This document shows positions 55,225 through 64,000 of a stretch of 64,000 nucleotides of DNA, in pieces (the stretch's first letter is position 1; the number at the start of each line of letters is the position of its first letter). The stretch spans positions 2,812,501 to 2,876,500 of the forward strand of contig NZ_RBXD01000001.1 of NCBI RefSeq assembly GCF_003634825.1. Reading direction: 5' to 3'. This DNA is from Flavobacterium sp. 123. GTDB lineage: Bacteria; Bacteroidota; Bacteroidia; Flavobacteriales; Flavobacteriaceae. The position numbers and the translations under genes are program-made. The notes beneath the pieces are model-generated. The model was not told the origin of the DNA, made no database searches, and saw only the letters and a list, made by a program, of their open reading frames with translations.

Positions 55225-56340
55225 TTAAACAATAGTCGATTGTCCTATTTGAACAAAATCCTTTTTAAAATATAAATCACCTTCGTTCATTATATAATTT
55301 GAAATAAAATCACCCACTTCATTCGTTCCAAATTGTGAATTTACTTTTAAATCAACCGTAACCACCTGAGTAATAATAGCTCTTTCTACAGCTTTAATAA
55401 CTTTTTTAGATTCTGTTGTAAGTCCAAAATGTTCTAGCAACAACGCCACCGATAGTATTGCTGCAATTGGATTTGCAATATTTTTATCTTTTGCCTCGGT
55501 ATAACAACCGTGAATTGGCTCAAAAAGAGAATGTTTTTCTCCTAAAGATGCCGAAGCCATTAACCCAATAGAACCCGAAATAACGCTCGCTTCATCAGAA
55601 AGAATATCTCCAAAAAGATTATCAGTCAATAAAACATCAAACTGTCTTGGATTCGAAATAATTTGCATTGCAGCGTTGTCAACATACAAGAAGTTTAACG
55701 TAACATCTGGATATGCTGCAGCAATCTTAGTAACTACTTTTCTCCACAAACGAGAGGTTTCTAATACATTAGCTTTATCAACTAAGGTAACTTTCTTACG
55801 TCTACCTTGTGCTGCTTTGAAAGCTAAATGGGTAATTTTTGTAATTTCTTCTTCATTATATTCACACAAATCAGAAGCATATGTTCCTTCTTCATTTGTG
55901 GTTTTGTCACCAAAATACATTCCGCCATTCAATTCTCTATAAACTATAAAATCAGTCCCTTGTAAAACTTCTTTCTTTATTGGAGAAGAATCCATTAATT
56001 TAGGATACGCTTTGATTGGTCTAATATTAGCAAATAAACCTAATTCTTTTCTTAGCTTCAACAAGCCTAATTCTGGACGAATTTTAGCAGTTGGATCGTT
56101 ATCATACATTGGATCACCAATGGCCCCAAACAAAACAGCATCCGTGTTTAAACAAAGATTCAAGGTTTGCTCAGGCAATGGATTACCCGTTTTATCAATT
56201 GCGATAGCACCAATGAGAGCCTCTTCAAAAACAAACTCATGATCATACACAACACCTACTGCATACAAAGCTTTCTTTGCTTGCAGAATCACTTCCGGAC
56301 CTATTCCGTCTCCTGATAATACTGCTATTTTTAAGTTCAT
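55225..56340 (-). CDS. leuB: 3-isopropylmalate dehydrogenase
   Basis: 371 residues, beta-decarboxylating dehydrogenase. Motifs: VLSGDGIGPEV, the substrate arginines around YDNDPTAKIRPELGL, YVDNAAMQI, LLTDNLFGDILSDEAS (Mg aspartates) and FEPIHGCY. It performs the third step of leucine synthesis. It is 47 bases after leuA and is followed by the ilv leader region; a small GACTATT / AATAGTC hairpin (55218-55237) spans its stop. Confidence 0.95.
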   Translation of the reverse strand: MNLKIAVLSGDGIGPEVILQAKKALYAVGVVYDHEFVFEEALIGAIAIDKTGNPLPEQTLNLCLNTDAVLFGAIGDPMYDNDPTAKIRPELGLLKLRKELGLFANIRPIKAYPKLMDSSPIKKEVLQGTDFIVYRELNGGMYFGDKTTNEEGTYASDLCEYNEEEITKITHLAFKAAQGRRKKVTLVDKANVLETSRLWRKVVTKIAAAYPDVTLNFLYVDNAAMQIISNPRQFDVLLTDNLFGDILSDEASVISGSIGLMASASLGEKHSLFEPIHGCYTEAKDKNIANPIAAILSVALLLEHFGLTTESKKVIKAVERAIITQVVTVDLKVNSQFGTNEVGDFISNYIMNEGDLYFKKDFVQIGQSTIV

Positions 56341-56387
56341 AATAATGTTTGTTTTGGGTTGATTTGGTAACCTATATTCTGGTTAAA

Positions 56388-57560
<1,173 letters not shown>

Positions 57561-57589
57561 TTATTTAATGTAATTTCACATCTTAATAA

Positions 57590-57597
57590 CAAAAATA
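57590..57597 (-). promoter_or_regulatory. Possible -7 element of leuAB
   Basis: The minus strand reads TATTTTTG, a full TAnnTTTG match, 29 bases before the first leuA start. No well-spaced TTG was found. Confidence 0.35.
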
Positions 57598-57708
57598 GAT
57601 TTCAATACTTTGTTATAAAAATCATTTTAATAAAATATACTGTTTATAAAGCTATTTAAACCTATTTAAATAATTGAAAATCAGTATTTTACATTACTTT
57701 ATTTTACA

Positions 57709-59253
57709 ATGGCTAACCATCAAAAAGATTTCTTATTTGTACTAATTAAATCGCTATCTAAATCTGAAAAAAGACAGTTTAAGATTTTTGCTAGCCGACT
57801 TGAAACTAGTTCAAATACAAAATTCATCGAATTATTCAACATTTTAGACAAATCAGAAGTTTATGATGAGAAACTTATTTTGAAAAGTGGCATCATTAAA
57901 AAAGTGCAATTATCAAACTTAAAGTCTTATTTATACAAACAAATCTTAGTAAGTATTAGACTTAATATTCCCAGTCAAAATATTCGGTATCAACTTAGGG
58001 AACAAATTGATTTTGCTGCCATTTTATACAATAAAGGATTATACAAACAAAGTCTAAAAATATTAGACAAAACCAAACAATTAGCCTTAGAGAATGATGA
58101 AAAACTAATGGCTTACGAAATTGTAGAATTCGAAAAATTAATTGAATCACAGTACATAACCCGAAGTATACAAGGGCGTGCGGATGAATTAGTTGTCCAA
58201 GCCAAAGAGCTGAATTACCGCAATACTATATCTAGTAAGTTGTCTAATTTGTCTTTGCAACTTTATGGTATTATGCTTAAAACGGGCTACGTAAAAAGTG
58301 ATGAAGAGTACAAATATATTGACGACTATTTCAACAAACATATTTCTAAATTTGATGAAAAGAAATTTGGATTTAGAGAAAAATATTGGTTTTACAATGC
58401 TAATCTTTGGAGAAGCTTTTTAGTTCAAGATTTTTTATCTTGTTATAAATATGCACTTAAATGGGTTACTCTTTTCTACGATAATCCAAATATGATTTAC
58501 TTAAATCCTGTTTTCTTTCTAAAAGGAAATCATTATTTACTGGAATCATTATATATGCTTAAATACAAATCAAAATTCAAAAAATATTTAGGCCTTTTAG
58601 AAGAAACAATTAAAGATTCCCGTTTCCCCGTTAATGATAATATTGCAAGTTTGTCATTTTTGTATGTTTATAACAACAAATTGAATTATCATATTTTAGA
58701 AGGAACTTTTGCAGAAGCAGAATATCTAATTCCTGAAGTTATTGAAAAACTAAAAACTCATAGTGAACATCTTGATGAACATCACGAAATGTTGTTTTAC
58801 TACAAGATTGCTTCTATTTATTTTGGTAACGAAAAATATAATGAATCCATATTTTATTTGGAAAAAATCATAAACAATAAACACCTCACCATGCGTGAAG
58901 ATTTAATGTGTTTTTCTAGAATATTATGCTTAATTGCTCATTATGAGATTGGTAAAGATTATTATTTAGAAACCCAACTGAAAAATACTTATAAGTTTTT
59001 GATAAAAATGAATGATTTGCATGAGGTACAAAAAGAAATTATCAAATTCATGAAAAACTTAAACTCCATTTATCCAAACGACATCAAAAAAGAGTTTGTA
59101 AAAATGAGAGAACGCTTTATCGAATTGGAAAAAAACACTTACGAAAAAAGAGCCTTCCTATATCTCGATATTATTTCTTGGCTGGAAAGTAAAATAGAAA
59201 ACCGAAAAATTAGTGATATTATCAAAGAAAAAGCAAAACTAAGCAACCGATAA
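57709..59253 (+). CDS. Large alpha-helical (TPR-like) protein of unknown function
   Basis: 514 residues, no signal peptide. It is helical throughout, with repeating pairs such as LYNKGLYKQSLKILDKTKQ and FGNEKYNESIFYLEKIINN that resemble TPR repeats. The N-terminus LIKSLSKSEKRQFKIFAS is distinctive and I recall it as a conserved flavobacterial family with no assigned role. A protein scaffold is the only inference I would make. It is divergent from leuA and ends in a shared terminator. Confidence 0.75.
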   Translation: MANHQKDFLFVLIKSLSKSEKRQFKIFASRLETSSNTKFIELFNILDKSEVYDEKLILKSGIIKKVQLSNLKSYLYKQILVSIRLNIPSQNIRYQLREQIDFAAILYNKGLYKQSLKILDKTKQLALENDEKLMAYEIVEFEKLIESQYITRSIQGRADELVVQAKELNYRNTISSKLSNLSLQLYGIMLKTGYVKSDEEYKYIDDYFNKHISKFDEKKFGFREKYWFYNANLWRSFLVQDFLSCYKYALKWVTLFYDNPNMIYLNPVFFLKGNHYLLESLYMLKYKSKFKKYLGLLEETIKDSRFPVNDNIASLSFLYVYNNKLNYHILEGTFAEAEYLIPEVIEKLKTHSEHLDEHHEMLFYYKIASIYFGNEKYNESIFYLEKIINNKHLTMREDLMCFSRILCLIAHYEIGKDYYLETQLKNTYKFLIKMNDLHEVQKEIIKFMKNLNSIYPNDIKKEFVKMRERFIELEKNTYEKRAFLYLDIISWLESKIENRKISDIIKEKAKLSNR

Positions 59254-59270
59254 TGATTTATTTATAACTA

Positions 59271-59301
59271 AAAAGCTCCTTGAAACCAAGGAGCTTTTTT
59301 T
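59271..59301. terminator. Bidirectional terminator
   Basis: AAGCTCCTTG (59273-59282) pairs with CAAGGAGCTT (59287-59296), with a 4-base loop, flanked by A and T runs. It serves the helical-protein gene and the convergent E1 gene. Confidence 0.92.
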
Positions 59302-59303
59302 AG

Positions 59304-61280
59304 TTAATACGCTATAAGAGCTAACAATTCTTTTTCGAATTTGCCTTTCGGCAAATACTGATCTTCTAATGCTTTTGTAAACGGTATTGGACTATCTAAA
59401 CTGGCACATCTTTTTACTGGTGCATCTAAATGTTCAAAACAATTTTCCATAATTAATGCCGAAATATCGCTTGCAACACCGCCAAACATAGAATCTTCCT
59501 GATAAATAATAACTCTTCCTGTTTTCTTTACTGAAGCAAAAATAGCTTCTGTATCTAAAGGCTGTAAAGTTCTTAAATCTAGTAAATCAGCAGCTATTTC
59601 AGGGTTCTTAGCTAAAGTTTCTAATGCCCAATGAACAGCAGCTCCAAAAGAAATAATAGTAACTGTATCACCTTCTTTCAATAAAGCAGCTTTCCCCAAT
59701 GGAATTGTATAATAATTAGTTGGTACCTCTTGATGAATGCTTCTGTATAATTGCTTGTGTTCAAAAAACATAACTGGGTTTGGATCATTAATTGAGGTAT
59801 TTAACAAGCCTTTGGCATCATAAGGAAAAGCCGGATAAACCACTTTCAATCCTGGTGTTTTAGTAAACCAAGCTTCATTAGTTTGCGAATGAAAAGGTCC
59901 CGCTTGAGTTCCACCACCACATGGCATGCGAACGACAACATCTGCTTTTTCCAACCAGCGGTAATGCGATTTAGCCAATAAATTTACGATTGGATTAAAC
60001 CCTGTTGAAACAAAATCAGCAAATTGCATTTCTACAATCGCTTTGTGTCCATTGATAGATAATCCCATTCCAACAGAAACTACTGCGCTTTCACAAATTG
60101 GCGTATTTCGGATCCTTTCTTTTCCAAACTGCGCAACAAATCCATCGGTAATTTTAAACGCTCCGCCATATTCAGCAACATCTTGCCCCATAATTACGAG
60201 GTTGTAGTGACGCTCCATCGATTGTCTCAGACTAGCCGAAATTGCATCGATAAAACGAATGTTTTCCGTTTTTAAATCTGGTTTAACAAGCTCAAAATTA
60301 TACTGTTGATAAACATCTTCTAATTCTTCATTGTAGGATGGTTTTATTTCTGGTTCAGCATTGGCTATAGCCAAACTTTCATCAATATCATTTTTAATTT
60401 CTGTATGTAAAGTAGCATCAAAATCAGCGGAGAGAATTTCATTTTCAATCAAGAATTTCCTGTAATTTTCTACAGGATCTTTTACTGCCCACATATCCAT
60501 TAATTCCTGAGGAACATATTTGGTACCACTCGCCTCTTCATGCCCACGCATTCTAAAAGTTTTAAATTCTAGTAAAACAGGCCGAGGTTTTTCAATCATT
60601 GAGGCTTTCAAATCAGAGAGCAAATTATATACTTCCAGAATATTATTTCCGTCAATTATATGACTTTCTATACCATAGCCAATTCCTTTATCGGCTAAAT
60701 TTTCGCAACGGTACTGTTCATTAGTTGGGGTAGAAAGACCGTATCCATTGTTTTCAATTACAAACATAACCGGCAATTCCCATACTGATGCAATATTTAA
60801 TGCTTCATGAAAATCACCCTCACTAGTGGCACCTTCTCCTGTAAAAACAGCGGTAATTTTACCGTTTTTCGAAAGTTTATTCGCTAATGCTATTCCGTCT
60901 GCAACCCCTAACTGCGGACCAAGATGCGAAATCATTCCAATAATTTTATATTGCTGTGTTCCAAAATGAAAACTACGATCACGTCCTTTAGTAAATCCAT
61001 TTGCTTTGCCTTGCCATTGCGAAAAAAGGCGGTACAACGGAATGTTTCTCCCTGTAAAAACACCTAAATTTCGGTGCATCGGTAAAATATATTCATCCGA
61101 ATCCAAAACTGCTGTAACCCCTACAGAAATTGCTTCTTGACCAATTCCAGAAAACCATTTTGATACTTTTCCTTGACGAATAAGTATCAACATTTTTTCC
61201 TCAATCAGCCTAGGCTTAAGAATTTTTTTATATAAATCTAATAGTTGATTATTAGTTAAATCTTTTCTGTCAAAGGTCAT
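59304..61280 (-). CDS. Branched-chain-type 2-oxoacid dehydrogenase E1, alpha-beta fusion
   Basis: 658 residues, E1 alpha and E1 beta in one chain. Residues 1 to about 330 are alpha: the ThDP motif GEGATSEGDFHEALN...IENN spans about 148-178, and HRNLGVFTGR precedes it. Residues from about 345 are beta: GQDVAEYGGAFK, MPCGGGTQAGPFHSQ and the closing PIPFTKALEDQYLP. It decarboxylates 2-oxoacids and passes the acyl group to an E2 not in this window. Sequence alone does not exclude pyruvate, but a branched-chain role fits the fused type and the organism's probable iso-fatty acids. Confidence 0.9.
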   Translation of the reverse strand: MTFDRKDLTNNQLLDLYKKILKPRLIEEKMLILIRQGKVSKWFSGIGQEAISVGVTAVLDSDEYILPMHRNLGVFTGRNIPLYRLFSQWQGKANGFTKGRDRSFHFGTQQYKIIGMISHLGPQLGVADGIALANKLSKNGKITAVFTGEGATSEGDFHEALNIASVWELPVMFVIENNGYGLSTPTNEQYRCENLADKGIGYGIESHIIDGNNILEVYNLLSDLKASMIEKPRPVLLEFKTFRMRGHEEASGTKYVPQELMDMWAVKDPVENYRKFLIENEILSADFDATLHTEIKNDIDESLAIANAEPEIKPSYNEELEDVYQQYNFELVKPDLKTENIRFIDAISASLRQSMERHYNLVIMGQDVAEYGGAFKITDGFVAQFGKERIRNTPICESAVVSVGMGLSINGHKAIVEMQFADFVSTGFNPIVNLLAKSHYRWLEKADVVVRMPCGGGTQAGPFHSQTNEAWFTKTPGLKVVYPAFPYDAKGLLNTSINDPNPVMFFEHKQLYRSIHQEVPTNYYTIPLGKAALLKEGDTVTIISFGAAVHWALETLAKNPEIAADLLDLRTLQPLDTEAIFASVKKTGRVIIYQEDSMFGGVASDISALIMENCFEHLDAPVKRCASLDSPIPFTKALEDQYLPKGKFEKELLALIAY

Positions 61281-61304
61281 TTTCTTCTATTTTATTACAT
61301 TACT

Positions 61305-61312
61305 CAAAGATA
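61305..61312 (-). promoter_or_regulatory. Possible -7 element of the E1 gene
   Basis: The minus strand reads TATCTTTG, matching TAnnTTTG, 24 bases before the E1 start. The nearest upstream TTG is too close. Confidence 0.35.
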
Positions 61313-61398
61313 TAAAAATATAACAATTACATTTGTTTTTGTTATATTATTTAAAATTTGATTTGAAAAATTTAAAAATATGATTTAAAAATAATATT

Positions 61399-61406
61399 TA
61401 CATTTG
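61399..61406 (+). promoter_or_regulatory. Possible -7 element of the 2OG oxygenase gene
   Basis: TACATTTG matches the consensus, 45 bases before the ATG at 61452. A second copy of the same octamer lies at 61328-61335. No TTG is found at standard spacing. Confidence 0.35.
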
Positions 61407-61451
61407 TATAGAAAGTTTTAAATAACTTTTACTTTATAAAATACATAAAAT

Positions 61452-62402
61452 ATGCAAAACATTCCTAGTGTTAACTTGCGTGATTTCCTTTCGGATGACC
61501 CGAAACGTAAACAAAAATTTGTAAATGAAATCGGAAGTGCTTTTGAAGATATTGGCTTCGTAGCACTAAAAGGGCATTTTTTAAATGACCAATTGGTTGA
61601 TGAATTATATAGCGAAATTAGAAAATTTTTCGCTTTGCCATTAGAAACTAAACACAATTATGAAATTCCCGGAATTGGAGGACAGCGAGGGTATGTTTCG
61701 TTTGGCAAAGAACATGCTAAAGGCCGAAAAGAAGGAGATTTAAAAGAGTTTTGGCATTTTGGTCAATACGTTTCTGACGATTCAAAATATGCTTCGGAAT
61801 ATCCTAAAAATGTAGAAGTAAAAGAATTAGATCGTTTCAATGATGTAGGAAAAGAAGCGTATCAAATGCTGGAAAAAACAGGGATTTATGTATTAAGAGC
61901 ATTAGCATTACATCTTGGTTTAGACGAATTTTATTTTGATGAATTTGCCAAAGATGGAAATTCAATACTAAGACCGATACACTATCCTCCTATTACTTCT
62001 GAACCAGAAAATGCTATTCGCGCCGCGGCTCACGGAGATATCAATTTAATTACTTTATTGATGGGAGCTCAAGGAAAAGGACTTCAGGTGCAAAATCATA
62101 ACGGTGAATGGATTGATGCCATCGCTGAATCAGATGAATTAGTCATTAATGTTGGTGATATGTTATCTCGTCATACTAATAACAAATTAAAATCTACTAT
62201 TCATCAAGTAGTAAATCCACCAAGAGAATTATGGGGAACTTCCCGATATTCTATTCCGTTTTTTATGCACCCAGTGAGTGACATGAAATTAGATTGTTTG
62301 GAAAAATGTATTGATTCTGAAAATCCAAAGAAATTTGATGATATTACTGCTGGTGAATACCTTTACGAACGTTTAGTAGATTTAGGTTTAATCAAAAAAT
62401 AA
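61452..62402 (+). CDS. 2-oxoglutarate/Fe(II) oxygenase, isopenicillin-N-synthase-like
   Basis: 316 residues, two domains: DIOX_N from about residue 5 (VNLRDFL...IGSAFEDIGFVALKGH in part) and the double-stranded beta helix. Iron ligands His194 and Asp196 (AAHGDINLI) and His251 (STIHQVV); 2OG-binding Arg265-x-Ser267 (RYSIPFF). Substrate unknown; this type is common in flavobacteria as a single gene. A terminator-like hairpin follows at 62426. Confidence 0.9.
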   Translation: MQNIPSVNLRDFLSDDPKRKQKFVNEIGSAFEDIGFVALKGHFLNDQLVDELYSEIRKFFALPLETKHNYEIPGIGGQRGYVSFGKEHAKGRKEGDLKEFWHFGQYVSDDSKYASEYPKNVEVKELDRFNDVGKEAYQMLEKTGIYVLRALALHLGLDEFYFDEFAKDGNSILRPIHYPPITSEPENAIRAAAHGDINLITLLMGAQGKGLQVQNHNGEWIDAIAESDELVINVGDMLSRHTNNKLKSTIHQVVNPPRELWGTSRYSIPFFMHPVSDMKLDCLEKCIDSENPKKFDDITAGEYLYERLVDLGLIKK

Positions 62403-62425
62403 AACTTAAATTTACATCAATAAAT

Positions 62426-62490
62426 AAAAGACATTGAGTTTATGCTTAATGTCTTTTTGCTTTCTATTTTTATCCCGAAAGCAAAAAGAC
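62426..62490 (+). promoter_or_regulatory. Two overlapping, mutually exclusive hairpins before the SUI1 gene
   Basis: Hairpin A is AAAAGACATT (62426-62435) with AATGTCTTTT (62448-62457), a terminator-like stem with a T run. Hairpin B is the perfect 14-bp GTCTTTTTGCTTTC (62451-62464) with GAAAGCAAAAAGAC (62477-62490). They share 62451-62457, so only one can form. This is a terminator for the oxygenase gene and possibly a regulatory switch for the next gene. Confidence 0.6.
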
Positions 62491-62507
62491 AACTAAAAAT
62501 ATTAAAA

Positions 62508-62837
62508 ATGGATTTACAAGACCAATTAAAAAACCTATTTCCGGATCATCAAATCGCTCCTGAAGAAAAAGTTGAAGAAGTTGCTCATGAATTATATGTT
62601 CAAAAAGAACCTATGATTTGCAAATTCGAAAAAAGAAAAGGAAAAGCGACCACTATAATTGAAGGTTACGAAGGAACTGATGAAGATTTCAAAATTTTAG
62701 CTAAAGAAATCAAAACCAAATTAAGTGTTGGTGGAAGTTTCAAAGATGCTTCTATAATTATTCAAGGAGATTACCGAGATAAAATAATGCAAATACTCAA
62801 AGAAAAAGGATTTAAAGTAAAACGAGTTGGAGGCTAG
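62508..62837 (+). CDS. SUI1/eIF1-like translation factor (YciH type)
   Basis: 109 residues from the ATG at 62508 (MDLQDQLKNLFPDHQI). The frame is open up to 62442, but those codons lie in the hairpin region and give an unlikely leader, so I reject that start. The SUI1 core has KRKGKATTIIEGYEGTDEDF and the C-terminal GDYRDKIMQILKEKGFKVKR. It should bind the ribosome near the P site and influence start-codon choice. It lies upstream of a nucleoside phosphorylase. Confidence 0.9.
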   Translation: MDLQDQLKNLFPDHQIAPEEKVEEVAHELYVQKEPMICKFEKRKGKATTIIEGYEGTDEDFKILAKEIKTKLSVGGSFKDASIIIQGDYRDKIMQILKEKGFKVKRVGG

Positions 62838-62890
62838 AAAAAGTGTTCCGTTGAGCAACTTCAAACATTAAATCTCAAACAAAAAAAGTA

Positions 62891-63760
62891 ATGATACAAT
62901 CATCTGAATTAATTCTCAATCCTGACGGAAGTGTTTACCATTTAAATTTAAAACCGGAACACATTGCACACAACATTATTTTTGTTGGGGATCAAAATAG
63001 AGTGGAAAAAATCACGCAGTTTTTTGACAGCATAGAATTTTCTACTCAAAAAAGAGAATTTAAAACTCAAACCGGACTATTCAAAGGCAAACGAATTACA
63101 GTTTTATCAACTGGGATTGGTCCTGACAATATTGATATTGTAATGAACGAGTTAGATGCTTTGGTAAATATTGATTTGGTAACTCGCAAACCAAAAGAAA
63201 CGCTAACATCATTAAATATTATCCGAATAGGAACTTCTGGCTCCTTGCAAGCTGATATTCCTGTTGACAGTTTTGTAATGTCCACATTTGGTTTAGGCCT
63301 TGATAATATGCTTCGCTCCTATGTTATTGACGAAATATCAAATTCTGAAATTGAGGACGCTTTTATAAAACATACCAATTGGGATTTACGAAAAGGAAAA
63401 CCATATGCAATTTCAGGTTCAAAGAAACTTGAAAAAATGATTGAAAGCGATACCATTCATAAAGGAGTAACTGCAACTGCAGGAGGTTTTTATGGACCAC
63501 AAGGTCGCATTTTACGATTGAACATTCAAGATGAAAATCTTAATTCAAAGATGGATAATTTCAATTATAGCGGAAACCGAATTACTAATTTTGAAATGGA
63601 AACAGCCGCTATTTATGGACTTTCTAAACTTTTGGGTCATCATGCCTTATCGATGAATGCTATAATTGCTAATCGAGCTAATGGTACTTTTAGTGAAGAT
63701 CCATACAAAGCTGTCGATGAATTGATTGTTTACGTTTTGGATAAAATAGCTTCGGAATAA
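62891..63760 (+). CDS. Nucleoside phosphorylase (uridine-phosphorylase-like)
   Basis: 289 residues, PNP/UDP family. Motifs: IIFVGDQNRVEKI at the phosphate end, VLSTGIGPDNIDIV, IRIGTSGSLQADIPV and NFEMETAAIYGL, where the Glu-Met-Glu binds the ribose. It cleaves nucleosides with phosphate to base and ribose-1-phosphate. The base preference is not readable. 53 bases after the SUI1 gene. Confidence 0.9.
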   Translation: MIQSSELILNPDGSVYHLNLKPEHIAHNIIFVGDQNRVEKITQFFDSIEFSTQKREFKTQTGLFKGKRITVLSTGIGPDNIDIVMNELDALVNIDLVTRKPKETLTSLNIIRIGTSGSLQADIPVDSFVMSTFGLGLDNMLRSYVIDEISNSEIEDAFIKHTNWDLRKGKPYAISGSKKLEKMIESDTIHKGVTATAGGFYGPQGRILRLNIQDENLNSKMDNFNYSGNRITNFEMETAAIYGLSKLLGHHALSMNAIIANRANGTFSEDPYKAVDELIVYVLDKIASE

Positions 63761-63789
63761 AATTAAATGATTCAAAACTCTTCGAATTT

Positions 63790-63828
63790 GTAGTTTTAAA
63801 AAAGTTTAAATAATTTTTTTAAAACTAC
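63790..63828 (+). terminator. Long AT-rich hairpin after the phosphorylase gene
   Basis: GTAGTTTTAAAAAA (63790-63803) pairs perfectly with TTTTTTAAAACTAC (63815-63828). Its right arm overlaps the -7-like TACATTTG at 63826-63833. Confidence 0.65.
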
Positions 63829-63833
63829 ATTTG
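63826..63833 (+). promoter_or_regulatory. -7 element of the SDR gene
   Basis: TACATTTG is a full TAnnTTTG match ending 21 bases before the ATG at 63855. No TTG at normal spacing. Confidence 0.4.
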
Positions 63834-63854
63834 CTTTTTTAGAACAAAACAACA

Positions 63855-64000
63855 ATGAAAATAATACTTACTGGAGCAACTGGAGTTTTAGGATCACATA
63901 TAATGTATGAAATTCTGGAGCTTTTTATTAATACTGAAATTGATGGAAAACTCTTTATTATTGCCCGAAATAAAGGAAAAAAGTCTGCTTTAGATCGTGT
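63855..64000 (+). CDS. SDR / NAD-dependent epimerase-like protein, N-terminal part (3' end outside window)
   Basis: 48 complete codons are visible before the window ends. The start MKIILTGATGVLGSHIMYEI carries the extended-SDR motif TGATGxLG for NAD(P) binding, and the next strand LFIIARNKGKKSALDRV resembles thioester-reductase-like and ladderane/epimerase members. The rest of the gene is needed for any finer call. Confidence 0.75.
   Translation, partial: MKIILTGATGVLGSHIMYEILELFINTEIDGKLFIIARNKGKKSALDR

Noticed and set aside
62442..62507. Upstream start of the SUI1 gene
   Set aside because: Lies in the overlapping hairpins and adds a hydrophobic leader not expected for a ribosome-binding factor.

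Overview
The window is AT-rich chromosomal DNA from a member of the Flavobacteriaceae, most likely Flavobacterium or a close relative. The evidence is the low GC content, near absence of Shine-Dalgarno sequences, several matches to the Bacteroidota promoter TTG-N(17-23)-TAnnTTTG, flavobacterial operon orders (his and ilv), many flavobacteria-specific uncharacterised proteins, and intergenic repeats typical of the group. I see no rRNA, tRNA, CRISPR array, phage or insertion sequence.

Layout. (1) 1-4855 (+): 3' half of the histidine operon, hisC(partial)-hisB-hisH-hisA-hisF-hisIE. Short repeats sit in its gaps, and a broken four-helix-bundle (S23) gene lies between hisA and hisF. (2) 4962-10531 (+): E-set/esterase, M17 peptidase, ATP-grasp ligase and a secreted M1 aminopeptidase. 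(3) 10568-12550: AraC regulator divergent from a PhyH-type dioxygenase. (4) 12603-22964 (-): ten-gene operon for oxidative '3-keto' sugar or glycoside use. It encodes a GMC dehydrogenase with its Tat-type small subunit, a cytochrome c, a DUF1080 3-keto-glycoside hydrolase, three TIM-barrel isomerases, two Gfo/Idh/MocA oxidoreductases and an MFS importer. (5) 23371-28323 (-): five-gene amide-ligase cluster (permuted ATP-grasp, class I amidotransferase, GCS2 ligase, ATP-grasp, esterase). (6) 28524-41413: housekeeping and unknown genes, including a MscS channel, two SF2 helicases, NDH-2, an efflux pump, and a cNMP/CBS/DUF294 protein paired with a degenerate exonuclease. (7) 41406-46836 (-): type III polyketide synthase cluster with its own ACP, KAS, dehydratase, PPTase, methyltransferase and flavoprotein, predicted to make a phenolic lipid or pyrone. 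(8) 46963-57560 (-): acs, then ilvC-ilvN-ilvB-ilvD preceded by an unlisted 24-codon Ile/Val-rich leader peptide and attenuator, then leuB-leuA. (9) 57709-64000: helical unknown protein, fused branched-chain 2-oxoacid dehydrogenase E1, 2OG-Fe(II) oxygenase, SUI1-type factor behind two overlapping hairpins, nucleoside phosphorylase, and the start of an SDR gene.

How the genes work together. The his and ilv/leu sets are amino-acid biosynthesis, and the E1 fusion links branched-chain oxoacids to acyl-CoA starters. The 12.6-23 kb operon describes a plausible path: periplasmic C3 oxidation of a sugar by an exported flavoenzyme, electrons to a small cytochrome c, cleavage or isomerisation by exported enzymes, import by the MFS protein, and cytoplasmic reduction or isomerisation.

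The best candidates for less-described biology are the two amide-ligase/esterase/peptidase clusters (4962-10531 and 23371-28323), the phenolic-lipid cluster, and the ilv leader. Assignments rest on reading motifs by eye; no database search was run.
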